64,000 nt of DNA, from assembly GCA_027050775.1 (NCBI GenBank), contig JALUBH010000011.1:1-64000 (forward strand), in the 5' to 3' direction. Each line of letters starts with the position of its first letter. Position 1 is the first letter of the stretch. The translations under genes and the position numbers were made by a program. The notes beneath the pieces were generated by a model that was not told the DNA's origin, did no database searches, and saw only the letters and a list, made by a program, of their open reading frames with translations. Below are positions 18,825-25,823 of this stretch, piece after piece. Source of the stretch: Campylobacteraceae bacterium. Lineage in GTDB: Bacteria; Campylobacterota; Campylobacteria; Campylobacterales; Sulfurospirillaceae.

Positions 18825-19889
18825 TTATTCTGCAGCTTTTATCCTATCTAGTGCTTTTGCCTCGATACTAGCAAATCCTGAAGGAAGAGCATCATACCAC
18901 TTTATATTATCTATATCCGCTTTTGAATATGATCTTTTAAAGTTAGCTTTAATTTTCTTATCAAGATATTTTGGTGCATCTTTAGAGACAGTCATATAAC
19001 TACTTTTATTTGTAACATATGCTGCATTTTTAGGCTGTAAAATAAAGTTTATCCACTTATAAGCAGCTTCAATATTTTTAGATTTTGCAGGAATTGCAAA
19101 AGTATCTATCCAGCCAAGTGCTCCACTTTTTGGGCAAACAAAATCGATATTTGGATTTTTGTCATGGACTTGCCAACCTATAGCATCCCAACCGGACTCA
19201 ACCCAAACATCACCACTGTCAACAAGACCTTTTTGTGTGTCTCCGCTTGTCCAATAAGTTTTTACATATTTTTTAGAAGCAATTAATTTTTTTGCAACTT
19301 TATCTATAAGTTTTTTATAAGCAGCTTTATTGCCATATAGTGCAAAAGGATTATACCCCATGCCAAAAGCTGCACCTATAAGAATAGGTCTTTTCAGTCT
19401 ATAAGAGATGTGACCTGCGTATTTAGGATTCCAAAGATCAGACCAATCATTTGCTCCCGGAGCCATTTTCTTATTGATGATTAACCCTGTAGTTCCGTAG
19501 ATATATGGAACAGAATAGACCTTGCCATCAACTCCACTAATTTTTTTAGCAGCAGCAACCATTGATTTGGTTATCTGACTTGTATTTATTTTGCTGTAAT
19601 CAATCGGATGGTAAATATGGAACCTTTTTTGCACAAATCTAATTCTATCTACACTTGGTTGCGCCAAATCAAATCCACCACCTCTTGTAGCTCTAAGTTT
19701 TGCGATCATCTCTTCGTTGTTGCTGTAAGTGACCTTAACTGTTATACCGGTCTCTTTTTTAAACTTTTTAACGAGTGCTTTTGGAGCATACCCCTTCCAA
19801 GTTATCAGTCTAAGTACTCCGTTACCCGCATATAGACTTCCTGCCAATAATGTTGCAATAGCAACAGATGATATAGCCAATTTTTTCAT
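18825..19889 (-). CDS. ABC transporter substrate-binding protein, PotD type
   Basis: Periplasmic solute-binding protein of 354 residues with a signal peptide ending near AGSLYA (about 1-21). The mature part has the PotD fold: LRLITWKGYAP at the start, YSNNEEMIAKLRA, VPYIYGTTGLIIN, a ligand-site segment WVESGWDAIGW and GWIDTFAIPAKSKN. First gene of the transporter operon, with an AGGAGAA site and a TATAAT box about 40 bp upstream. Ligand unknown: polyamines are typical of the family, whereas the gene context suggests a glycerophosphodiester or related head group. Confidence 0.87.
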   Translation of the reverse strand: MKKLAISSVAIATLLAGSLYAGNGVLRLITWKGYAPKALVKKFKKETGITVKVTYSNNEEMIAKLRATRGGGFDLAQPSVDRIRFVQKRFHIYHPIDYSKINTSQITKSMVAAAKKISGVDGKVYSVPYIYGTTGLIINKKMAPGANDWSDLWNPKYAGHISYRLKRPILIGAAFGMGYNPFALYGNKAAYKKLIDKVAKKLIASKKYVKTYWTSGDTQKGLVDSGDVWVESGWDAIGWQVHDKNPNIDFVCPKSGALGWIDTFAIPAKSKNIEAAYKWINFILQPKNAAYVTNKSSYMTVSKDAPKYLDKKIKANFKRSYSKADIDNIKWYDALPSGFASIEAKALDRIKAAE

Positions 19890-19973
19890 ACTTTCTCCTA
19901 GTAAAATTTTTGAGCTCTTGCTCTAAGTAGAAATTATATAACAATAAAATAACAATATAGTTACAAAATTGTT

Positions 19974-21554
19974 TTATATACCCTCATCTAGAAGTATGGA
20001 TGCTTCGTTGATTTTAAAATCATACACCTCATCACTCCAACCAAATGACTCTTTCAGAACAGATGCTACTGTTTGTAGAGATTCTCTTGTAGCGCCCAAA
20101 TCTATGAGTCCCAAATTTACACGGCGAACCAAAAAGTCGAGTGGACTTTTGACAAACTCATACTCAATCGCATAGTATATCTCAGCTTTTAAGATAGGAT
20201 ATTTTTTATGAATTTTCTCGTCCCCATATCTCTTGATAAAATCCGCAACAACTATAGCATTTGAACCATAAGCTCCCAACAAGTGTTCACTTACATCAAT
20301 CTCTAGGTTCAATTTATCTAATTTTTCTTTAAATTCCACTATATTTTCTCTATTTCCGAACAATTTGTAATGTTTTGTGGAACAAGTGTGTAGATTTTTC
20401 CTCCTGCTAAGCCCACAAATTGCATCTACTACATCTTCTGCCATCTTTCTATACGAGGTCCATTTTCCTCCTGCTATGCTCACCAAGTTGGATTTTGATT
20501 TTTCTATATGGTGCTCTCTTACAAGCTCTTTTGTATCGTCTGTATGTTTCAAAGCAACTAAAGGTCGCAATCCACACCAAGACGAGAGTATATCACTTTT
20601 TTCAATATCAACACTAAAATACTTTCTCATGTGCCTCAAAAGATACTCTATATCTTCTTCATCTACTTTTGGATGATCTTGCGCCTTAGACTCTTCATCT
20701 GTTGTGCCGACCAAACACTTATCCATCCAAGGAAGCATAAAAAGAACTCTTCCGTCTTCGGTTTTTGGAATCATCAAGCCTTCAGCGTTTGGTAGAAACT
20801 TTTTATCTAAGACTATATGAATACCGGAACTTGCTTCAACTATATCTTGCGCATTTTTATCATCCAGTCGTCTGATGGCATCACAAAATACTCCTGTTGC
20901 ATTTACAACAAAGTCCGTGTGCGCACTATATGTTTTACCACTTATCCTATCTTTTATTTTGACGGTTGAAATCTTTTCATCTTTATATTCAAAATCCACA
21001 ACTTCACTGTAATTTCGCACAACACAACCCTTTTCTTGCGCACTTTGAAGTAGAGCTATCGCTGTCCTAGCATCATTAAAGGCGCCGTCAAAATACCTCA
21101 CACCGCCCTTTAGACCATCTTTCTTGACAGAAGGAAAAATTCTCATAATTTCATCTTTTCCAACAATCTGACTTCTTCCGAGCCTTCTCTTGCCCGAAAT
21201 CAAATCATAAAGAACAAGCCCGACATATATGTAAGGGATTTCATACCATTTATAAAGCGGTGTAACCAAAGTGATAGGATGTGCTAGAAAAGGTGCATTT
21301 TTTAAAAGCCTGTATCTCTCTTTGAGACCTTCTCTTACTAAATCAAATTGACTCTTATCCAGTTTTTTAACCGCGGCTTCAAGGTATCTGACACCACCAT
21401 GCACAAGTTTTGTACTTTTGCTACTTGTGCCCTCGGCAAAATCATTTTTCTCCACAAGCAGACATTTAAAACCTCTAAGAGTCGCGTCCAATGCAGCTCC
21501 AGCCCCTGTGGCACCGCCACCAATGATAATTAAATCAAATTTTTCATTATTCAT
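19974..21554 (-). CDS. glpD: Glycerol-3-phosphate dehydrogenase (GlpD)
   Basis: Membrane-associated FAD enzyme of 526 residues that oxidises glycerol-3-phosphate to dihydroxyacetone phosphate and passes electrons to quinone. FAD motif IIIGGGATGAGAALDA is near 9-24, followed by the family signatures TSSKSTKLVHGGVRYLE and, in the catalytic cap, AGGKWTSYRKMAEDV. The C-terminal helical domain (about 390-526) is present. It is translationally coupled to a thioesterase gene by an 8-bp overlap. It is the second system in the window able to oxidise glycerol-3-phosphate. Confidence 0.92.
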   Translation of the reverse strand: MNNEKFDLIIIGGGATGAGAALDATLRGFKCLLVEKNDFAEGTSSKSTKLVHGGVRYLEAAVKKLDKSQFDLVREGLKERYRLLKNAPFLAHPITLVTPLYKWYEIPYIYVGLVLYDLISGKRRLGRSQIVGKDEIMRIFPSVKKDGLKGGVRYFDGAFNDARTAIALLQSAQEKGCVVRNYSEVVDFEYKDEKISTVKIKDRISGKTYSAHTDFVVNATGVFCDAIRRLDDKNAQDIVEASSGIHIVLDKKFLPNAEGLMIPKTEDGRVLFMLPWMDKCLVGTTDEESKAQDHPKVDEEDIEYLLRHMRKYFSVDIEKSDILSSWCGLRPLVALKHTDDTKELVREHHIEKSKSNLVSIAGGKWTSYRKMAEDVVDAICGLSRRKNLHTCSTKHYKLFGNRENIVEFKEKLDKLNLEIDVSEHLLGAYGSNAIVVADFIKRYGDEKIHKKYPILKAEIYYAIEYEFVKSPLDFLVRRVNLGLIDLGATRESLQTVASVLKESFGWSDEVYDFKINEASILLDEGI

Positions 21555-21966
21555 TATTTTTTATTCCTAGTGCATTTAGATAATTTATACTACAATCTAT
21601 CGCTCTTTTTTTACCATCACTTCCTACTGAAACATATGTGATATCTGCACTTGTTACATGCACACATCTTCTTGCTCCTTCATAAAGTCTCTCTGCATTT
21701 ACTTCTACAGAAACTTTCATGGAGGTAACTCCGACTCTTATAATTTTTGCATAAAAACTAACCACATCTCCAACATATATAGGCTCACGAAACTCCAAAG
21801 AGTTTACCTTTACAGTCACTACACTTTGTATAGGCAAATCCCTAGTAGCCAAAGCTCCTGCAATATCTATATTTGACATTATCCAACCGCCAAAAATATT
21901 TCCGGCAGGATTTGTATCTTTTGGCATAGCCACTATTTTTATGCGTGGTTCTCCCATATCTTTCAT
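21547..21966 (-). CDS. YciA-like acyl-CoA thioesterase
   Basis: Hotdog-fold hydrolase of 139 residues of the acyl-CoA thioesterase family. PAGNIFGGWIMSNIDIAGALA (about 18-38) is the central helix region, with the expected acidic residue. The SVTVKVNSLEFREPIYVGDVVSF strand pair also matches the family. It should release free acids from CoA in the cytoplasm. The gene follows two tandem hairpin leader repeats, each carrying its own start codon that ends in ATGA overlap with the next, and it overlaps glpD. Confidence 0.87.
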   Translation of the reverse strand: MKDMGEPRIKIVAMPKDTNPAGNIFGGWIMSNIDIAGALATRDLPIQSVVTVKVNSLEFREPIYVGDVVSFYAKIIRVGVTSMKVSVEVNAERLYEGARRCVHVTSADITYVSVGSDGKKRAIDCSINYLNALGIKNNE

Positions 21967-22049
21967 TTTAATGTCCCCTTTTTACGGAAGTGAATTCCGC
22001 AAAAATTCCTCGCGACTAAAGCACGAGCTGACGCTCTGTATAATTTCAT
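21963..22049 (-). CDS. Putative 28-codon leader ORF (repeat copy A)
   Basis: ATG at 22049 behind GGGGACAATAAA opens a 28-codon frame whose TGA overlaps the thioesterase ATG as ATGA. The encoded peptide begins MKLYRASARA and ends KKGT-L-K. It may serve only to couple translation, or may be a by-product of the 83-bp duplication. Confidence 0.35.
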   Translation of the reverse strand: MKLYRASARALVARNFCGIHFRKKGTLK

Positions 22050-22132
22050 TTTATTGTCCCCTTTTTACGGAAGTGAATTCCGCAAAAATTCCTCGCGACT
22101 AAAGCACGAGCTGACGCTCTGTATAATTTCAT
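21964..22132. repeat. Two tandem 83-bp repeats
   Basis: Two almost identical 83-bp units (21964-22046 and 22047-22129) lie head to tail, with the start of a third, diverged unit beyond 22130. Each unit holds, on the minus strand, a start codon, GCGAGGAATTTTTG, a CGGAA...TTCCG hairpin and a GGGGACA ribosome binding site. There are no spacers, so it is not a CRISPR array. Confidence 0.85.
22046..22132 (-). CDS. Putative 28-codon leader ORF (repeat copy B)
   Basis: Same frame as copy A, one repeat upstream: ATG at 22132, TGA overlapping the next ATG (22049). Three start codons in a row are thus linked by ATGA overlaps up to the thioesterase gene. No function is known. Confidence 0.3.
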   Translation of the reverse strand: MKLYRASARALVARNFCGIHFRKKGTIK

Positions 22133-22202
22133 TTTATTGTCCCCTTTTTTGCGGGCAAAGCCCATAAAAAATTCCTCGCACTATTTGCTACGCTTTTGGC
22201 AT
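22133..22202 (-). promoter_or_regulatory. Diverged hairpin leader element
   Basis: Minus strand: GCGTAGCAAATAGTGCGAGG, then ATTTTTTATG, hairpin GGGC-TTT-GCCC, AAAAAAGGGGACAATAAAATG. It is the upstream, non-identical member of the tandem set and closely resembles the leader at 7165-7231, showing the family existed before the 83-bp duplication. Confidence 0.6.
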
Positions 22203-22207
22203 TATTG

Positions 22208-22456
22208 TCATTTTACTACATCTAGTAACTTGAAATAAACCATAAAGAATTCACAAAAAATCCTCCAACATAATTCACATACTAAAAAGGCTATAAGCAT
22301 ATAAAATTTTAGTTTTGGGCTATCTATTTTAATATTTTGTCTTCTAGCAAAATATAGTACAATAAATGGCATTATAATTGCCCCAAATAAGTATATAAAT
22401 ACTATCACATAAGGAGTTATTAAAAAATCAAATTTAAAAAAACTTATCACATTCAC
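22208..22456 (-). CDS. DUF4282-like small membrane protein
   Basis: Protein of 82 residues with two hydrophobic helices (about 11-34 and 50-72) and the pattern FFKFDFLITP ... RIFCEFFMVYFKLLDV seen in DUF4282 proteins. Function unknown. The GTG start has only a weak site (GAAAAGAG), and the gene ends in the hairpin-leader repeat, so it could be co-transcribed with the thioesterase and glpD. Confidence 0.6.
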   Translation of the reverse strand: MNVISFFKFDFLITPYVIVFIYLFGAIIMPFIVLYFARRQNIKIDSPKLKFYMLIAFLVCELCWRIFCEFFMVYFKLLDVVK

Positions 22457-22494
22457 TCTTTTCGAGAGAATTCTTCTCGCTAAATCCTCACATC

Positions 22495-22542
22495 TATATC
22501 TTTAAGAACACAACCATTATCTCCAACGGATGGCATATCTAG
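22495..22542 (+). pseudogene. Fragment resembling the start of the downstream secreted protein
   Basis: The frame reads YIFKNTTIISNGWHI then stop. The secreted protein just downstream has YNFENVRIATIPNGWHIS. The shared DNA word GGATGGCATATCT supports a broken duplicate, but the match is only about 15 codons. Confidence 0.35.
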
Positions 22543-22609
22543 TTTTCATATGGTTATAATATCATAATAACTTGAAAAACAAAACAAAAAAATATTATTA
22601 GAACGCTAT

Positions 22610-22632
22610 TTGATATTAGGGTATAATATCAA
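22610..22632 (+). promoter_or_regulatory. Promoter with operator-like inverted repeat
   Basis: TATAAT at 22622-22627 lies within the perfect inverted repeat TTGATATTA (22610-22618) / TAATATCAA (22624-22632). A repressor bound there would block the promoter of the secreted protein at 22652. Confidence 0.5.
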
Positions 22633-22651
22633 CCAAAAAAGGAATTTATAA

Positions 22652-23305
22652 ATGTTTTTGTTAAAACGGATGGTTATATTTGTCTTTTTATTTGCTATTT
22701 TAGGTTATGCTAAGGATACATTTCTGTATAATTTCGAAAATGTTAGAATAGCAACTATTCCCAATGGATGGCATATCTCTGCAACTCATCCTAAAAAGCC
22801 ATTAGCAGTGTGGGAAGTGATTAAAGCCAAAGATGCTCCTTCAGGAGAAAAAGTCCTTGCGCTCACTCGCCCAAACACTTTATTTTTTAATGGTGGCATC
22901 TTTAATCTTTGCTATACCAAAAAAGTTAATTTCAAAGATGGAGAAATCTCGGTTAAATTTAAAGCAAATAGTGGTGATACAGACCAAGGCGGAGGTATTA
23001 TGTGGCGAGTGCAAGATAACAATAATTATTATGTTGCCCGTTTCAATCCATTGGAAAATAACTTCTGCTTCTATATTGTAAAAAATTCTCATCGACACGA
23101 ACTTACATATGCCGATATTAAGCTTTCCAAAGGGTGGCATAAAATGCGTATTGTTCAACATGGTAACAACTTCAAAGGCTATCTTGATGGTAAAAAATTT
23201 CTCAGCTATAGCGATACACAACTTAGTAAAAACGGTGGTATCGGTCTTTGGACCAAGTCAGATGCAGCAACTAGTTTTGATGATTTTACTGTTAAAGTAC
23301 AATAG
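22652..23305 (+). CDS. Secreted concanavalin-like (LamG/DUF1080-type) protein
   Basis: Exported protein of 217 residues: signal peptide about 1-20 (cut near GYA), then a jelly-roll beta-sandwich. The segments SVKFKANSGDTDQGGGIMWRVQDNNNYYVARFNP, GWHKMRIVQHGNNFKGYLDGKKF and GGIGLWTKSDAATSFDDFTV resemble 3-keto-disaccharide hydrolase-like / LamG domains that bind or process sugars. No catalytic residues can be named. Ribosome binding site AAGGAA. Single gene with its own promoter and a possible broken copy upstream. Confidence 0.72.
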   Translation: MFLLKRMVIFVFLFAILGYAKDTFLYNFENVRIATIPNGWHISATHPKKPLAVWEVIKAKDAPSGEKVLALTRPNTLFFNGGIFNLCYTKKVNFKDGEISVKFKANSGDTDQGGGIMWRVQDNNNYYVARFNPLENNFCFYIVKNSHRHELTYADIKLSKGWHKMRIVQHGNNFKGYLDGKKFLSYSDTQLSKNGGIGLWTKSDAATSFDDFTVKVQ

Positions 23306-23372
23306 CAAGAGAAAAGAATTCAAAGTTTTGCTTTTAACTCTTTTCTCAAAAATCCTACTTTTTGTATCTGTT

Positions 23373-24101
23373 TCAAAAAGTAATATTTGGCAAATTTTTT
23401 CTATTTAAGCCTATTTGCATCTCATATACCCATTTTTGCAACTCAAACATGTCGCTGTATATACGAAATAGTCTATCCAACAACTCTTGAGTAAAAAATA
23501 TGTCATCAATACTAAAAACTTTATACGCATACATAGCTCCAAATCGCGATAAGTAAGAGTACTTATCATCTTTATCAAAACCTTTTGGAACCCTTTTGTA
23601 TTTGGGTTCAGGTAGCAAGTAACCCAAATCTTTTAACTTTTCTAGCTCTACATGTAGAGCCTCTTTATTTCTTTCATCTTTAATGTACTCTCTATAGACT
23701 TTCAATAAAGGGGGTTTAAAATTTCTTATGCCCGCTGCTACAAAATACTCTTTTTCATCATAGTGTATATAGAAACTGCTGCTTTGCATCCTGTGGGAAT
23801 TACCTTGCCAAAAAAGCAATCCGATCTTGCTTTTCATGGTAGTCTTATCTTTACTAAATCTAGTATCTCGATATATCCTAAAGAGTGAACCTCCAACTTT
23901 TGGTAAAGCATTTATGGTCGGCACTAATATCTGAAGAGTCTCTCCCATATCTTTTATGAAAGCTTTATTTGGCTCAAGTATAGCTCTCTCCCAAATATAT
24001 CTATGATTAAGAAACCACTCTTTTGAATTATTGTTTTTTAACTCTTTCAAAAATTCCACACCCTCTTTTGTAAAACCGTTAAACTCCATAATTTCACCCA
24101 T
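23373..24101 (-). CDS. DUF2461 (TIGR02453) family protein
   Basis: Cytoplasmic protein of 242 residues recognisable by FNGFTKEGVEFLKELKNNNSKEWF at the start, RIYRDTRFSKDKTTMKSKIG and FYIHYDEKEYFVAAGI, the hallmarks of DUF2461. The function is unknown. A second ATG four codons in could be the real start. It carries a full 16-bp palindrome copy that encodes Ala-Leu-His-Val-Glu in a variable helix. Confidence 0.82.
   Translation of the reverse strand: MGEIMEFNGFTKEGVEFLKELKNNNSKEWFLNHRYIWERAILEPNKAFIKDMGETLQILVPTINALPKVGGSLFRIYRDTRFSKDKTTMKSKIGLLFWQGNSHRMQSSSFYIHYDEKEYFVAAGIRNFKPPLLKVYREYIKDERNKEALHVELEKLKDLGYLLPEPKYKRVPKGFDKDDKYSYLSRFGAMYAYKVFSIDDIFFTQELLDRLFRIYSDMFELQKWVYEMQIGLNRKNLPNITF
23645..23660. 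repeat. GCTCTACATGTAGAGC palindrome copy (in DUF2461 gene)
   Basis: Perfect 16-bp palindrome inside the coding region, read as Ala-Leu-His-Val-Glu. Confidence 0.9.
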
Positions 24102-24125
24102 AATTTAAATTTTATCCCATTAGAA

Positions 24126-24257
24126 TTATAATTTAACCTTACGCACTTTTTCTCGAAAAGTCCTACTTTTCGCAAGCTTTAGGGGGTTGTAGGGACTTTA
24201 GTCCCTGCCACTATAACGAGCTTTGCTCATTATAGTGCATAAGGTCAGTTATAATTT
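24126..24257. mobile_element. MITE-like element with terminal inverted repeats
   Basis: ACCTTACGCACT (24136-24147) and AGTGCATAAGGT (24234-24245) are inverted repeats matching at 11 of 12 positions. They enclose about 86 bp containing two strong hairpins (GGGAC-TTTA-GTCCC and ACTATAA-C-GAGC-TTT-GCTC-A-TTATAGT). TTATAATTT occurs directly outside on both sides (24126-24134 and 24249-24257), like a 9-bp target duplication, though the AT-richness lowers its weight. No coding capacity. It sits in front of a decayed biotin carboxylase gene. Confidence 0.6.
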
Positions 24258-24339
24258 TGACAGATATTTCCTTTATAACTCTTTTATTTATTTTTCAGTT
24301 CTACAATTTGGTACTAAAAATAAAAAGTCGGGAGCACAA

Positions 24340-25152
24340 ATGCGTAAGAAAATCTCAAAGATATTGATCGCAAATAGAGGTGAAATTGCATTAAGAATCA
24401 TAAGAGCCTGTAAAGAACTCGATATAAAATCCGTAGCAATTTTTTCAGAAGTTGATGTGAGTGGAGTCTGGGTAGTAAAAACAGATGAGTGCTATCCAAT
24501 TATGGGTAATCCTGTTGAGGCGTATTTAGATCAAGAAAGAATAATATTTTTAGCAAAAAAAGCAAATTGTGATGCTATCCATCCTGGATATGGCTTTTTA
24601 TCAGAGTCCAAGTTGAGCACACCATCACTGAGGTGATGACTAGAGTCGATATCGTCCAAAGAATGATAGAGATAGCAGGAGGAGATAAAGTTTCGTGGCT
24701 ATGCGATAGAGTTTAGAATCAATGCAGAAGACTCTCAAAATAATTTTATGCCCTCAACCGGTACAGTCGGTCGATATCTAACACCTGGTGGTCCGGGTGT
24801 AAGGCTAGATAGCTGCTTATACTCAGGCTACAAGCTTCCGACATGTTATGACTCTATGCTTGGAAAACTAATCGTATCAGGACTTGACTGGAAAGGAACG
24901 GTAAGAAAGGCTAGCAGAGCTCTTGATGAGTATTTTATAGAGGGAATCAAAACAAATATACCACTATGCAGAGAGATTGTCAAAGACAGTGATTTTAAAA
25001 ACGGGCAGTTTAACACAAGTTACTTAGATACTAAAATGGATAAATTTAACTTAAAAGCTTCCTCATCCATGAGCAACGAAGATGAAAAGTTGAAAAATAT
25101 ATCCAATTTAATCAAAAAGATAAAAGAGAACAGAGACAATCAAATCAAATAA
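24340..25152 (+). pseudogene. Biotin carboxylase (AccC/PycA-like) pseudogene
   Basis: The N-terminal 89 codons (ATG at 24340 behind GGGAG) match the biotin carboxylase start: KILIANRGEIALRIIRA through HPGYGFLSE. The frame then jumps to QVEHTITEVMTRVDIVQRMIEIAGG, read two frames over from 24609, so about 190 codons of the ATP-grasp core are missing. A second small deletion and frameshift near 24690-24697 leads back to RGYAIEFRINAED and the normal C-terminus with GVRLDSCLYSGY and YDSMLGKLIV. With the ATP-binding centre lost, it cannot carboxylate biotin. The last 35 residues are a charged extension. Confidence 0.88.
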
Positions 25153-25158
25153 CTACGA

Positions 25159-25578
25159 TTAAGACTGCTTGTCTAAACATTTGGGACACACACCAATCAG
25201 CGAGATGTTACTAGTTTCGATCTTATAATGCATCTCTTTTGTGGCTTCATCAATAAGATGTTTCGTGTTTACAATTTTATCTTCAATTTTATTGCAAATT
25301 TTACATACCAAGTGTACATGTGGAATTTTATTGATTTCATAATTTGTCGGCATGTCAGGTATCTTTACCTCTGAAATTATATCTATCGCGATTAATTCTT
25401 TTAAGTTTCGGTATATCGTGGCTTTGGATAGAGTAGGATACTTATCTAAAAGCAGCTCATACAAATACTCAATGTCAACATGTCCCAAACTATCCATAGT
25501 TTCCAAGATAGCCAATCTTTGATGAGTAGCTTTTAAATTTTTAGTTTTAAGTATTTCTTTAAAGTCTACCATATCCAC
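25159..25578 (-). CDS. Fur/PerR-family transcriptional regulator
   Basis: Metal-dependent repressor of 139 residues. The winged helix (about 1-80) includes KATHQRLAILE and TLSKATIYRNLKEL. The dimer domain has the histidine-rich HVHLVC and the structural zinc cysteines CKIC and CPKC. The spacing and absence of an extended His-rich site resemble PerR more than Fur, so peroxide sensing is likely but not proven. Single gene, convergent with the biotin carboxylase pseudogene. Confidence 0.85.
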   Translation of the reverse strand: MDMVDFKEILKTKNLKATHQRLAILETMDSLGHVDIEYLYELLLDKYPTLSKATIYRNLKELIAIDIISEVKIPDMPTNYEINKIPHVHLVCKICNKIEDKIVNTKHLIDEATKEMHYKIETSNISLIGVCPKCLDKQS

Positions 25579-25793
25579 TTGTTTTATCCTAATAAATTTT
25601 TTCTATTGTAACAAAAAAATTCTTAAAGTATAAATTAAAATTTATAATTATATGGTCATTAATCAAAACATAAGAAAAAAGAATATATGTAATCAGCATT
25701 AACTGTTCTGAAAATAGAGTAGTTAATACAACAATAGATAATGATGGATATAGAAAATACAATGAGCTTTAAATCTCGCATATAAAAACTGAG
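25579..25793. other. Intergenic stretch without a recognised gene
   Basis: About 215 bp upstream of the Fur-family gene and downstream of selD. A short frame near 25690-25770 (containing NCSENRVVNTTIDNDGY) has no start or ribosome binding site and may be a gene relic. I recognise nothing else. Confidence 0.4.
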
Positions 25794-25817
25794 CAGAAGA
25801 GGCAGAAACCTCTTTTG
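25794..25817 (-). terminator. Terminator of the selenium operon
   Basis: Directly after the selD stop, CAAAAGAGG and CCTCTTCTG (minus strand) pair over nine positions with one mismatch around a 6-nt loop. A TTTTT run comes about 8 nt later. Confidence 0.6.
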
Positions 25818-25823
25818 CTTAAA

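Noticed and set aside
18825-19889. Plain spermidine/putrescine-binding PotD
   Set aside because: The fold fits, but the surrounding glycerophosphodiester genes make a polyamine assignment unsafe, so no pot symbol was given.
21964-22202. CRISPR array
   Set aside because: The 83-bp repeats are contiguous without spacers, only two copies are near-identical, and no cas gene is present.
25690-25770. Small gene between selD and the Fur-family regulator
   Set aside because: The open frame has no start codon with a ribosome binding site and no recognisable family; treated as possible relic only.
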